NCBI RefSeq assembly: GCF_030317105.1
Contig: NZ_JASZYG010000013.1
Coordinates: 99,739 to 163,738 of the forward strand
DNA: 64,000 bases
From: Variovorax brevis
GTDB taxonomy: Bacteria; Pseudomonadota; Gammaproteobacteria; Burkholderiales; Burkholderiaceae_C
Direction: 5' to 3'
The translations under genes and the position numbers were made by a program. Below the pieces are notes generated by a model. The model did not search any database. It saw only the letters and a program-made list of their open reading frames with translations, and was not told where the DNA came from. This document shows, in pieces, positions 16,189 through 25,433 of the stretch (its first letter is position 1; each line of letters opens with the position of its first letter).

Positions 16189-17168
16189 CTATCTGAAGTC
16201 CCCTACTCGACGCTCCAAGCCGCCCCAGTAGCCGGTCGTGATTGACGAGCCTCTGCGCGACCGGCGAGTGCACGCCATTATCAGACTGCAGGGTCCCCAG
16301 TACGCTCAGCAGATCGAGCCGCGAAGCGCGGCGCGCTGCGCCTCGGCCACGCTCGGCCAGACAATGGTCCCGGTCTCGTCTCCCAAGGTCGCGAAGATCA
16401 CCCCGCTCGCCGTGCTGGGCTGCTGGCGGTGCGTCCCGATGCCACTCGCGCGCACCTGCTCCTTGTCCCGGACGTTGCGGCGCAGGTCCTCCGTGGTGCG
16501 GATCCTCCACCGTGCAAGCTTCGGCCGCAGCAGCGCCAGCGGATGACGACGCAAGGTCAGCCCCATCGATGCGTAATCATCGACGATGTCTGTGCCTTCC
16601 GTCGGAGCGCGGAACGCCACCGACTCCTCGTGTGTCGGCGCATTGCGCAGCGCAGCAACCCGGTCGGCAGTGTGTCGATCCCGACGGCTTCCCAGACCGC
16701 GTGCGGGCGATGCCCCGCCAGACTGAGCAATGCATCGGCCGCCGGCAGGCAGCGCAGATCGTGCGCATCCAGTGCAGCGCGCCGGGCTCCTCGACACTCG
16801 CGAACGGCGCCTTGACGCGCTCGGCCATGAGCGGCTCGGCCACGCCCGCGCATGCCCACGATGCGCGACAGGCCCAGGCGCACCCCGCGCAGGGGCTCGG
16901 CGATGGTGGAGTACCAGCGTGCCGGCAACGCCGTCGCCTGTGCGACTTCCTCGAGCGTGCTGAACCAGTGGCTCAGGGTCATGTCGCCCGGTCGTACGAC
17001 CACGCCGTGCTCACGCGCAACGCGCACCCGTTGCGCTGGCGCGTAGAAAGCCCATCGGCTGGCTGTTGAGCAGGGCGGTCAGCAGCGCGTCCGGATGGTG
17101 GCGTTTCAGCCAGCAGCTCTCATAAGCCAGCAAGCCAAAACCGGCCGCATGGCTTTCCGGACAGCCCC
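16189..17168 (-). pseudogene. dnaE2: Relic of error-prone DNA polymerase DnaE2 (C-terminal third)
   Basis: The minus strand gives, across several frames, GGCPESHAAGFGLLAYESCW, LKRHHPDALLTALLNSQPMG, RVAREHGVVVRPGDMTLSHW, VRLGLSRIVGMR, then LTLRRHPLALLRPKLARWRI, GVIFATLGDETGTIVWPSVA and VAQRLVNHDRLLGRL, ending GDFR-stop at 16189-16191. This is the order of the C-terminal third of DnaE2. The N-terminal two-thirds, with the polymerase active site, are absent; the relic ends abruptly at about 17168, next to the enoyl-CoA hydratase gene. No imuA/imuB partner is in the window. Confidence 0.85.
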
Positions 17169-17201
17169 CCATTCACTCTCTTGTCAATGCAAGCTCATAT
17201 A

Positions 17202-17999
17202 TCAGACCTGCTGCCAGCGCGGAGTCCGTTTCTCAAAGAAGGCGTCGTGGCCCTCGCGAGCGGCCGGCAACTGATAGGCCTGTACGAAGCATTCGGCCTC
17301 ATATTCCAGGTGCGCCCGAAACTGAGCACGGAAGTCCCGGTCGACCAGTCGTGCCATGGTCTGGATCGAGGTGCGCGGTTTCGTGGCAATCTCTGCGGCC
17401 AGCGCCTGTGTGCGGGCTTCGAGTACATCGTCCTCGACAACTTCGTCGACCAGGCCCATGTGGAGCGCAGTCGACGCATCGAGCGTTTCACCGGTGAAAA
17501 GCAGGCGCTTGGTCAGCGACGGCCCCAGCAGTCGCGCCATCAGCACAGCGCCGCCCGTCCCTGGCCACGCGCCCCTGTTTACTTCAGGTAGCGCCAAGGT
17601 CGCACTGTGCGCGGCAATTCGGTAGCTGCAGCCCAGCGCCAGTTCGAGGCCGCCGCCCATGCAGGTGCCGCGGATCGAAGCGATGCTCGGCGTATCGAGT
17701 TCGACCAGCGCCAGCATCATGCGGTGCGCGTTAGCGACGTGCACCCGCGCCACTTCGGCATCGAAGCGCATCGCGTATTCGCGCAGGTCGGCGCCGGCGC
17801 AGAAACTGCGCTCGCCGCTGCCGAACACCACGCACCGCACGACCCGCGCTTCCTGCGCATTCAGAAAAAAGTCGCCCAGCTCGCGCCGGACGATCTGATT
17901 CAAGACGCCGAGGGGCGGATTGTCGATCGCGACGTGGCGCACCGCGTTCACGGCGTCATGACGAACTGAGATCGCTGTCCAGGCGCCGCTCGTCGTCAT
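17202..17999 (-). CDS. Enoyl-CoA hydratase/isomerase family protein
   Basis: A 265-residue crotonase-fold protein. The two oxyanion-hole segments are GSGERSFCAGADLREY (about 60-75) and ASIRGTCMGGGLELALGCSY (about 105-125). The catalytic-loop region reads LALPEVNRGAWPGTGGAVLM, keeping the first glutamate (PEVN) while the second family glutamate position is less clear. The C-terminal helix FFEKRTPRW is typical. Its start overlaps the gntR stop by four bases (17996-17999), so the two form an operon facing the large catabolic array. It likely hydrates the 2-enoyl-CoA made by the acyl-CoA dehydrogenase at 21151. Confidence 0.88.
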   Translation of the reverse strand: MTTSGAWTAISVRHDAVNAVRHVAIDNPPLGVLNQIVRRELGDFFLNAQEARVVRCVVFGSGERSFCAGADLREYAMRFDAEVARVHVANAHRMMLALVELDTPSIASIRGTCMGGGLELALGCSYRIAAHSATLALPEVNRGAWPGTGGAVLMARLLGPSLTKRLLFTGETLDASTALHMGLVDEVVEDDVLEARTQALAAEIATKPRTSIQTMARLVDRDFRAQFRAHLEYEAECFVQAYQLPAAREGHDAFFEKRTPRWQQV

Positions 18000-18682
18000 G
18001 CCACGGCCGGGGATGAACGGTTCATCGTGTCAAGCATGCGCTGCTTGCCGGTCAGGATGTGGCTTTCGAAAAGGTTGGCCGCTTCCGTGACTTTGCCGCT
18101 GCGCAATGCTTCTACCAGCTGGGAATGCTCGGCATGCGATAGCTGCATCTGCGCCATCGTGTACACGCCTTTGCGTAGATAGAGGCTCAGCTCGGTTTCG
18201 ATCGTGTGATTGAGGTCGATCAAGCGTGGATTCTTGGTGATGGCCATCAGGTGGTCGTGAAAGGTGGCGTTGAGTTGCTGATAGAGCCCGCCGTCGCGAG
18301 CCTTCAACGCGGCTTCCATCTGATCCATCAACTCCATCAAGCGCGTTTCCTCCGCAGCTTCGAGTCGGCTTGCGGCAAGCCGGCCGGCGGTGCGCGCGAT
18401 GCCGGCACGCACGTCATACAGATCGAGCGCTGCCTCCAGCGACACCCTGCGCACCTCCGCGCCGCGGTTGGGAACGATGCGTATCAGGCCGCTGCGTTCG
18501 AGGGAGCGCAAGGCCTCGCGCGCCGAGTTGCGCCCCACGCCGAGTTGAGCTGCCAATGCCTGCTCGTTGACACGTTCCCCGGGCCGCAGGGTTCCGGTCG
18601 CAATCATCCGCTTCACCTGATCCTGTATCTCGTCAAGGCGGGTGGCGATCGCGTCTGCATCTCGTAGGACGACTTTGCTCAT
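17996..18682 (-). CDS. GntR/FadR-family (FCD) transcriptional regulator
   Basis: The 228-residue protein has a winged helix-turn-helix at residues 15-80 (IATGTLRPGERVNEQALAAQ, LGVGRNSAREALRSLERSGL, IRIVPNRGAEVRRV) and a helical FCD ligand domain (ALDLYDVRAGIARTAGRLAA ... FHDHLMAITKNPRLIDLNH ... HILTGKQRMLD). The FCD metal/ligand histidines fall in FHDHL, SHAEHSQLVEAL and FESHIL. It is divergent from the aldehyde dehydrogenase gene with a palindrome (18755-18770) between them that recurs before dctP. It is therefore the likely repressor of the whole array, released by the pathway substrate or an acyl-CoA. Confidence 0.88.
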   Translation of the reverse strand: MSKVVLRDADAIATRLDEIQDQVKRMIATGTLRPGERVNEQALAAQLGVGRNSAREALRSLERSGLIRIVPNRGAEVRRVSLEAALDLYDVRAGIARTAGRLAASRLEAAEETRLMELMDQMEAALKARDGGLYQQLNATFHDHLMAITKNPRLIDLNHTIETELSLYLRKGVYTMAQMQLSHAEHSQLVEALRSGKVTEAANLFESHILTGKQRMLDTMNRSSPAVA

Positions 18683-18754
18683 GGTGCTTCATAAAAGTTT
18701 TCCGAAGTCTACATCGCATCCCCAAACAAGGCTAGTGTGCAAACACAAAACATT

Positions 18755-18789
18755 AAAGTGTTGACACATTGATGTGGAGCGCCGACAAT
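18755..18789 (+). promoter_or_regulatory. Operator and promoter of the catabolic array
   Basis: The palindrome core GTGTTGACAC lies in AAAGTGTTGACACATT (18755-18770). It overlaps TTGACA (18761-18766), which is followed after 17 bases by GACAAT (18784-18789). Transcription would start at about 18796, at the ATG itself (18797), suggesting a leaderless mRNA. A second dyad, TGTGCAAACACA, lies at about 18735-18746. An almost identical palindrome is found at 29100-29115. Confidence 0.7.
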
Positions 18790-18796
18790 TGCTGGC

Positions 18797-20260
18797 ATGG
18801 AACTACAAGACCTCTACACATCCCACGGTCAATTCATCGGCGGCACTTGGCGCCCGGGCAGCGAATACGCGAACGTCGTGGTCAACCCGTCGACCGAAGT
18901 CGCGCTGGGCGAAATGACGCCCGCCGGCGCGGCGCAGGTCGCTGAAGCCATCGAAGCCGCGTGGTCGGCGCGTGGCGCGATGCGGGCGTTGACGGCCTGG
19001 AACCGCTCCGGGCTGCTGCGCCGAGCGGCGACGTTGATCGACGAGCGCGCCGAGGCGCTCGGCCGCCTGGTGGCACTGGAAACCGGCAAGCCGGTGCGCC
19101 AGGCCGTCGGTGAGGCCAAGGCCTCGGCCGAATCGGTCGACTGGTTTGCCGACGAGGCGCGCCGCGTGTTCGGCATGAGCTACGAAAGCCGGGTCAAGGG
19201 CGACCGCTATCTGGTTCACATGGAGCCGCTCGGTGTGGTGGCGGCTTTCGTGCCGTGGAACTTCCCGCTGCTGCTGCTGGCGCGCAAGATGGCGCCCGCG
19301 CTTGCCGCCGGCAACACGCTGGTGATTCGTCCTTCGAGTGAAGCAGCCGGCGCGACGATGGCCCTCATCAAATGCTTCGAGGACGCAGGCTTTCCCGCGG
19401 GGGCGATCAACCTGGTGATCGGCCGTCCGGGGGACGTCACGCCGACCATCATGAACGACGCCCGCGTCGCCAAAGTGAGTTTCACCGGTTCGGTGCCCAT
19501 CGGCCGGCAGATCGTCGCGCAATCGGCCGTCACGCTGAAGCGCGTCAGCATGGAACTCGGCGGCCACGCGCCGGTGATCGTTCATGCCGACGCCGACATC
19601 GACGCCTTCGCCGCACTCGCCGCGCCGGGCAAGTTCCGCAATGCCGGTCAGGTGTGCGCCTCTCCGACGCGCTTCTATGTGCACGAATCAATCGCTCGCG
19701 AGGTCGAGCAGAAGCTGGTCGCTGCAACCCGCACACTGCGCCTTGGCTCGCCGCTCGACGACGCAACCGATCTCGGCCCGCTGACCACCGCGCGGCGTCG
19801 TGACGCGGTCCAGAAGATGGTCGACGAGGCCGTATCCGGCGGCGCCCGCGTGCTGTCGGGCGGAACGCGCCCGACCACCATGGAGCGCGGTTACTTCTAC
19901 GAGCCGACCTGGCTCACGCGGCTGCAGCCCGATGCCGCGGTGCTCAACGACGAACCTTTCGGACCGATCGGCACGCTCGCCACTTTTTCAACGCTGGATG
20001 AAGTGGCCGCCGAAGCCAACCGCCTGCCGTTCGCGCTGGCTGCCTACGTCTTCACGCGCTCGCTGGCGAAGGCGCATGCGACGGTCGATCGCCTCGAAGC
20101 GGGGGTGATTGGTGTCAATACCTTCGTCGCCTCCACCGCCGAGACGCCCTTTGGCGGCTCGAAGGACAGCGGCTATGGACGCGAAGGCGGCCCGCACGCC
20201 ATCCGCGATTACCTCGACACCAAGTTCGTCAACGTCGCCATGCCGGCGGACGCCGAGTAA
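18797..20260 (+). CDS. NAD(P)-dependent aldehyde dehydrogenase
   Basis: A full-length ALDH (487 residues). Catalytic cysteine C287 is in NAGQVCASPTR, the general base E253 in MELGGHAPV, and the oxyanion asparagine N155 in VPWNFPLLL. The nucleotide loop reads SFTGSVPIGRQI and the C-terminal motif is ETPFGGSKDSGYGREGG, closest in style to succinate-semialdehyde and glycolaldehyde-type enzymes. It is the first gene after the shared operator. It most likely oxidises the aldehyde produced by the GMC oxidoreductase at 25433, or the aldehyde from the aldolase next to it. Confidence 0.92.
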   Translation: MELQDLYTSHGQFIGGTWRPGSEYANVVVNPSTEVALGEMTPAGAAQVAEAIEAAWSARGAMRALTAWNRSGLLRRAATLIDERAEALGRLVALETGKPVRQAVGEAKASAESVDWFADEARRVFGMSYESRVKGDRYLVHMEPLGVVAAFVPWNFPLLLLARKMAPALAAGNTLVIRPSSEAAGATMALIKCFEDAGFPAGAINLVIGRPGDVTPTIMNDARVAKVSFTGSVPIGRQIVAQSAVTLKRVSMELGGHAPVIVHADADIDAFAALAAPGKFRNAGQVCASPTRFYVHESIAREVEQKLVAATRTLRLGSPLDDATDLGPLTTARRRDAVQKMVDEAVSGGARVLSGGTRPTTMERGYFYEPTWLTRLQPDAAVLNDEPFGPIGTLATFSTLDEVAAEANRLPFALAAYVFTRSLAKAHATVDRLEAGVIGVNTFVASTAETPFGGSKDSGYGREGGPHAIRDYLDTKFVNVAMPADAE

Positions 20261-20305
20261 CAAACACACCCAACCCCCCCCGGGAACCTTACAGGAGACA
20301 ACCCT

Positions 20306-21115
20306 ATGAAAGTCATCGCCAACCACGCCAAGCGGCGCATCCTCAACGGCGAGCTCGCGCTCGGCATGGGCCTGCGCCAGGCCCGAACCGTCGACATCGC
20401 GCAGATTGCCAGCAGCTGCGATTTCGACTGGCTGTTCATCGACATGGAGCACAACTCCATGAGCGTCGACACTGCCGCGCAGATCTGCCAGGCGGCGCTC
20501 GGCGTCGGCATCACGCCAATGATCCGCGTGCCGGCGCACGAGGCCTTCCACAGCACACGGCTGCTCGACACCGGCGCACAGGGCATCGTGATTCCGCACG
20601 TCAGCACCCAGGAGCAGGCGCGCGCGGTGGTGAATTTCTGCCGTTTCACGCCGTTGGGCAATCGCTCGATTCCCGGCAGCTTGCCGCAGACCCGCTTCAT
20701 GACCCTGCCAGTGACCGAGACCGTGTCGCTGATCAACGCAGAAACGCTGGTGGTGGCGATGATCGAGACGGTCGAGGGCCGCGACAACGTGGACGCGATC
20801 GCCTCCGTGCCGGGCATCGACGTGCTGCTGGTCGGCTGTACCGACATGGCGGCCGAGCTCGGCGTCGCGGGCCAGCTCGGTCATCCAAGCGTCAAGGCCA
20901 CGCTCGACACCGTGTTCGCCGCGTGCAGAAAACACGGCAAGGCATGCGGCGTCGGCGGCGTCTATGACGAGGCGCTGATGGCCGAATACATCCAGAAGGG
21001 CGCGCGGCTGATTCTCAGCGGCTCCGATCTGGCCTTTCTCATGGCCGGCGCGCGCAGCCGTTCGTCGACGCTGCGCAGCATAGACCTTTCCGAGCAAACG
21101 GTGGCCGTCGCCTGA
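20306..21115 (+). CDS. HpcH/HpaI-family class II aldolase
   Basis: The 269-residue TIM-barrel protein has the HpaI pattern: FDWLFIDMEHNSMSVDTA, the metal and oxyacid segments PMIRVPAHE, GAQGIVIPHVSTQEQARAVV, MIETVEG (metal-ligand glutamate) and VLLVGCTDMAAELG. These enzymes split 2-keto-4-hydroxy acids to pyruvate or similar keto acids plus an aldehyde. A good ribosome site (AGGAGA) precedes ATG 20306. The neighbouring aldehyde dehydrogenase would clear the aldehyde product. Confidence 0.88.
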   Translation: MKVIANHAKRRILNGELALGMGLRQARTVDIAQIASSCDFDWLFIDMEHNSMSVDTAAQICQAALGVGITPMIRVPAHEAFHSTRLLDTGAQGIVIPHVSTQEQARAVVNFCRFTPLGNRSIPGSLPQTRFMTLPVTETVSLINAETLVVAMIETVEGRDNVDAIASVPGIDVLLVGCTDMAAELGVAGQLGHPSVKATLDTVFAACRKHGKACGVGGVYDEALMAEYIQKGARLILSGSDLAFLMAGARSRSSTLRSIDLSEQTVAVA

Positions 21116-21150
21116 GGCGGCCTGGCTGCAACACATCCAACCGAGACACA

Positions 21151-22332
21151 ATGAATCCAGCTCACACCCTGGCCATGATCGAGCGTCCGGACCTGCGCCC
21201 GTATCTGAGCGACGAACAGTTCGAATTCCGCCGCAGCGTCAATCGCGTGCTCTCCAAGCATGCCAGTCCCGACTACATCGGCAAGTGCGACGAGGAAAAG
21301 CGCTTTCCACAAGAACTGATCGACGTCGGCGTCGAGCAGGGCTGGTTTGCGCTCACGTTGCCCGAGGCCGCTGGCGGCATCGGCGACTACATGGACATGA
21401 CGGCCTTCCTGGAAGTCGCGGCCTACTACAGCGTGGCACTCAGCCGCTTCTGGAACGCCAACATCAACATGGTCGGCGGCGCGGTGGCGCGCTTCGCGAG
21501 CGAGGAAATCAAGGCAGACGTGCTTCCGGCGTTGGCCAAGGGCGAAGGCTGGCTGGCCTTCGCCCTGAGCGAGAACGGCTCTGGCTCCGACGCCGCGTCG
21601 CTCACCACGCGAGCCGTAGCCGATGGCGACGACTTCGTCGTTGACGGCACCAAGATGTGGATCACCGGTGCAATGCAGGCCAAGTACATCCTGACCGCCG
21701 TGCGCACCGACAAGGAAGCCAAGAAGCACGACGGCATCAGTCTCCTCCTGGTGCCGACCGACACGCCGGGCCTGGACATCCGTCCGATCGACCTGCTCGG
21801 TGGCAGCGCGATCCGCACCTGCGAGGTGAACTACGTTGGCGTTCGCGTGCCGAAGCAGCTCGTGGTCGGCGAACTGCACATGGGCTGGAAGCGCCTGACC
21901 GCGGTGCTCGCAAAGGAACGCGTGGCGCTGTCGGCGATGTGTGCCGGCGCGGCGCAGGCGGCGGTCGACCTGGCGCGTTGGTATGCGCTCGAACGCAAGC
22001 AGTTCGGCCAGCCGATTTTCGACTTCCAGGCAGTCTCGCACATGCTGGTCGACATGCAGACGCAGGTCGACGCGGCGCGGATGATGGCCTATCGCGCGGC
22101 CAAGCTGCTGGTCGAGGGCCAGCCCTGCGACGCCGAGTCGTCGCAGGCGAAGTTTTTCGCCTCAGACGTGTATGTGAAGGTCGCGACCGACGGCCTTCAG
22201 ATCATGGGTGCCAACGGCTACGCGATGGAGTACGCCATGCAGCGCCACTACCGCGAGTCGAAGCTGTTCCAGATCTTCGGTGGCACCAACCAGATCCAGC
22301 GCAACATCATCGCGCGCGCCTTGAAAGCGTGA
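21151..22332 (+). CDS. Acyl-CoA dehydrogenase
   Basis: A 393-residue ACAD with the usual N-terminal helical, central barrel (AFALSENGSGSDAASLTTRA, KMWITGA) and C-terminal helical domains (ERKQFGQPIFDFQAVSHMLV, IFGGTNQIQRNIIARAL). The position of the common catalytic glutamate (YEGT in medium-chain enzymes) is glycine here (FGGT). A glutamate at 256 (AKERVALSAM) lies where isovaleryl-CoA dehydrogenases carry their base, which suggests a branched or substituted acyl-CoA substrate. Electrons would go to an ETF not encoded in the window. Confidence 0.9.
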   Translation: MNPAHTLAMIERPDLRPYLSDEQFEFRRSVNRVLSKHASPDYIGKCDEEKRFPQELIDVGVEQGWFALTLPEAAGGIGDYMDMTAFLEVAAYYSVALSRFWNANINMVGGAVARFASEEIKADVLPALAKGEGWLAFALSENGSGSDAASLTTRAVADGDDFVVDGTKMWITGAMQAKYILTAVRTDKEAKKHDGISLLLVPTDTPGLDIRPIDLLGGSAIRTCEVNYVGVRVPKQLVVGELHMGWKRLTAVLAKERVALSAMCAGAAQAAVDLARWYALERKQFGQPIFDFQAVSHMLVDMQTQVDAARMMAYRAAKLLVEGQPCDAESSQAKFFASDVYVKVATDGLQIMGANGYAMEYAMQRHYRESKLFQIFGGTNQIQRNIIARALKA

Positions 22333-22340
22333 GCACAGGC

Positions 22341-24110
22341 ATGAACAACAACATCGTCGGACAACTCAAGAGCCTGGGCCTTGCGGTCGAAGAACTGCGC
22401 ACCGATGTGGTGGTGGTAGGCGGCGGCGGAGCGGCATCGCGCGCGGCCCTGTCGGCACGGCTGACGGGCGCCGAAGTGCTGGTACTGGCCAAGGCGCCGC
22501 TCGGCACCGGTGGCAGCACAGTGCATGGCGCCAGCGAGATCATGAGCATGGGCGCATCGGGCTACGGCGCCGCGGGTGACAGTCCCGAAGTGCACTACCG
22601 GGACACCATGGCCGCGGCCAGCGGATTCATCGACCGCGGCTTGGTGCGCGTGCTCGCCGAAGACGCGCCGAAACGCATCGCCGACCTCATCGACTACGGC
22701 GTGGCCTTCGACCGCGCGGCTGCCGACAAGGTGGCGCCGGGCTACACGACTGATTACAAGCTGATCCAGAGCGACTTCGGCAGCTACGCGCGCGCGCTCG
22801 GCGTGTCGGGCAAAACGGGCAAGGCCTTCGTCGCGGCGCTGACCGAACAGGCGATGGCGCGCGGCGTGAAGGTGCGCGCGCCGGCCGGTCTGGTCGACCT
22901 GCTGCTCGATGCGCAAGGCCGCGCGGCTGGGGTGCTGGCCTACGATGCGACATCCTGCAGCTGGCTGGTCGTGCATGCGAAGTCGGTGGTACTCGGCACC
23001 GGCGGCGCCCATGGCCTGTTCTCCCAGCAGGTGTCGACCGGCGAGATGACGGGCGACGGCCAAGCCGTGCTGTACCGCGCCGGGGCAGAGCTGGTCAACA
23101 TGGAGTTTCACCAGTTCGGGCCCGCACTCGTGCACCCGTACGTGCAACTCTTCTCCAAGTCGTGCTTCGTGCTGCATCCGCGCATGACGAATGCGCAAGG
23201 CCACGAATTCCTGCCGGACTACCTGCCGCGGGGCGTCAGCGAAGAAGAAGTGATGGACGAGAAGGTCTTCCCGTTCACCGTGAGCAACGTCTCGCGCTAC
23301 ATCGACATCTCGATCGCCTCCGAGATTGCGGCCGGGCGCGGCAACGAACGCGGCACCATCAATTTCTCGCTCGCGCATGTGCCGGCCGACAAGCTCGAGA
23401 CGACCATCCCCAACACGATGCGCTGGATGAAAGCCAACGGCGTCGATCCGCAGCGCGACCTGATGAACGTCGGAATCGCGTTCCAGTGCCTCAACGGCGG
23501 TGTGCGCATGGTCGATGCCGATGCGCGCTCGACCATCCCCGGCGTGCACGTGATCGGCGAACTCGCGGGCGGCGTGCGCGGCCCCGACCGGCCGGGCGGC
23601 AACTCGCTGGCCGAGGGGCAGGTCTTCGGCCACCGCGCCGGCGATGCCGCGGGCCGTGACGCAGTCGGCGGCGGCCAGGCACCGGGAATCGTGGCGGCCG
23701 ACGCCGTCGTGCAACGACTGCGCAATGCGCTGGCGCCCAACGCCGGTATCGACGTGGCCGGCAGCGCGCGGCAGCTTCAGGCCGCCATGCAACGCCATGC
23801 CCTGGTCGAGAAGAACGAGGCTGGCCTCACGCAAGCGCTGCAGGTGGCGCGCGACATCGAAGCCTCGCTCGCCTCGGGCGGCGGTGCCACGCCCGCGACG
23901 CTGAATGACGTGCTGACACTCCAGAACATGGCCACCACTGCTGCGGTCATCGTCGAGGCCTGCCTGGCCCGGCGCGAGACGCGCAGTGGCCACCTGCGCA
24001 CCGACCACCGCGAACGCAACGACGCGTCCTACGGCCACGCTTTCGTGCAAACCCGCTGCGAAGACGGAACCAGCCGCTTCGAGCCGCTCGCTTACGCGGC
24101 CGCCGACTGA
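22341..24110 (+). CDS. FAD-dependent oxidoreductase, fumarate reductase/succinate dehydrogenase flavoprotein type
   Basis: From ATG 22341, nine bases after the acyl-CoA dehydrogenase stop, the protein has 589 residues. The FAD dinucleotide motif VVVVGGGGAASRAALSA lies at residues 23-40. Later blocks are LGTGGAHGLF, GDGQAVLYRAGAELVNMEFH, QFGPALVHP and VIGELAGGVRGPDRPGGNSL, as in fumarate reductase, aspartate oxidase and adenylylsulfate reductase flavoproteins. The C-terminal helical domain (RLRNALAPNAGIDVAGSARQ) is also present. No iron-sulfur or membrane subunit is encoded beside it, so it may be a soluble dehydrogenase/reductase acting on a dicarboxylate-like intermediate. Confidence 0.85.
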   Translation: MNNNIVGQLKSLGLAVEELRTDVVVVGGGGAASRAALSARLTGAEVLVLAKAPLGTGGSTVHGASEIMSMGASGYGAAGDSPEVHYRDTMAAASGFIDRGLVRVLAEDAPKRIADLIDYGVAFDRAAADKVAPGYTTDYKLIQSDFGSYARALGVSGKTGKAFVAALTEQAMARGVKVRAPAGLVDLLLDAQGRAAGVLAYDATSCSWLVVHAKSVVLGTGGAHGLFSQQVSTGEMTGDGQAVLYRAGAELVNMEFHQFGPALVHPYVQLFSKSCFVLHPRMTNAQGHEFLPDYLPRGVSEEEVMDEKVFPFTVSNVSRYIDISIASEIAAGRGNERGTINFSLAHVPADKLETTIPNTMRWMKANGVDPQRDLMNVGIAFQCLNGGVRMVDADARSTIPGVHVIGELAGGVRGPDRPGGNSLAEGQVFGHRAGDAAGRDAVGGGQAPGIVAADAVVQRLRNALAPNAGIDVAGSARQLQAAMQRHALVEKNEAGLTQALQVARDIEASLASGGGATPATLNDVLTLQNMATTAAVIVEACLARRETRSGHLRTDHRERNDASYGHAFVQTRCEDGTSRFEPLAYAAAD

Positions 24111-24161
24111 CGACGCGCACAACCGACGAACAACCGACGAGCAACGCAACCAGAGACAACC

Positions 24162-25433
24162 ATGCCTGAACAAAAGAAGCCCATGCCGTTGAGCGGCTAC
24201 ACCATCCTCGACCTCAGCGTGATGACCGCCGGGCCGGTCGGTACCCTGCTGCTGGGTGACTTGGGTGCCGACGTGATCAAGGTCGAAGAGCCGGTGCGCG
24301 GCGACCTGGCCCGCGACCTCGGCAACCAGTTCGTCAACGGTGAGAGCGTGCAGTTCATGGCGCAGAACCGGAACAAGCGCAGCCTGCGACTCGATCTCAA
24401 GTCGGCGCAGGGCAAGGCGGTGTTCCTGCGCCTGGCGAAAACGGCCGACGTCATCGTCGAGAATTTCCGTCCCGGCACAGTCGACCGCTTGGGCATTGGC
24501 TACGATGCCGTGCGCGCCATCAACCCGGAGATCGTCTATGCGAGCGCCTCTGCGTTCGGGCAGACCGGGCCGTATGCGGCATGGCCGGCCAACGACCCGA
24601 TCGTACAGGCGGTCGCTGGTCTGATGGACATGACGGGCGAAGCCGGAGGCTTGCCGGTGCGCCTGGGCGCGCCGCTGCCGGACTTCGGCGCCGCCGCGAT
24701 GATGGCACTCGGCATCACCACTGCGCTGCTGCACCGCCAGCGCACCGGTGAAGGCCAGCGCATCGACACCTCGCTGCTGGGCGCGGCGCTGTTCAGTACC
24801 ATCCCGCGCGACGGCGAAACCATTCGCAGCGGCAAGGCACCGTCGCGGCTCGGCAGCGGCCATCCGACGATGGTTCCGTACCGCAACTTCGAAGGCTCCG
24901 ACGGCAAGTATTTCTTCGCCGCCTGTTTCACCGAAAAGTTCTGGACCAACCTGTGCCGCGTGCTCGACCGCACCGACCTGCTGAGCGACCCGCGCTTCGT
25001 CAACAACACGCAGCGCACGGCCAACCGGCATCTGATCGACGCGATCCTCGAAGATATCTTCGTCATGCAACCCGCTGCCCATTGGGTCAAGACACTGTCC
25101 AAGGCGGACGTGCCTTGCGCGGCAGTGCAGGACTATCACACCGCGCTGACGAGCGATCCGCAAATCAGGCACACCGGCGCGGTGCTGCACCTGGAGCATC
25201 CGGTGGCCGGCCCGATGACCAACCTGGCCAATCCGCTCAATCTGCATGGCACGCCGGTGCAGATGCGCCGGCCGCCGCCCGTGCTGGGCCAGCACAGCGA
25301 AGAGGTGCTGCGCGAACACGGCTTCTCGGGCAGCGAGATCGACGCGCTGCTGCGCCAAGGCGTCGTCAAGGGCATGCGCCTGGACGACGACGTCGCCCTG
25401 GATCTGATCGCACCAGCGGCGGCGGGGGTGTGA
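24162..25433 (+). CDS. CaiB/BaiF (family III) CoA-transferase
   Basis: A 423-residue family III CoA-transferase. Conserved parts are LSVMTAGPVGTLLLGDLGAD, VIKVEEP, NRNKRSLRLDLKS, VIVENFRPGTVDRLGIGYD and the catalytic aspartate in AGLMDMTGEAGG. These enzymes move CoA from a donor such as succinyl-CoA to a carboxylic acid. It would activate the imported or oxidised acid for the acyl-CoA dehydrogenase and hydratase. Its stop overlaps the next ATG by one base (TGATG). Confidence 0.92.
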   Translation: MPEQKKPMPLSGYTILDLSVMTAGPVGTLLLGDLGADVIKVEEPVRGDLARDLGNQFVNGESVQFMAQNRNKRSLRLDLKSAQGKAVFLRLAKTADVIVENFRPGTVDRLGIGYDAVRAINPEIVYASASAFGQTGPYAAWPANDPIVQAVAGLMDMTGEAGGLPVRLGAPLPDFGAAAMMALGITTALLHRQRTGEGQRIDTSLLGAALFSTIPRDGETIRSGKAPSRLGSGHPTMVPYRNFEGSDGKYFFAACFTEKFWTNLCRVLDRTDLLSDPRFVNNTQRTANRHLIDAILEDIFVMQPAAHWVKTLSKADVPCAAVQDYHTALTSDPQIRHTGAVLHLEHPVAGPMTNLANPLNLHGTPVQMRRPPPVLGQHSEEVLREHGFSGSEIDALLRQGVVKGMRLDDDVALDLIAPAAAGV

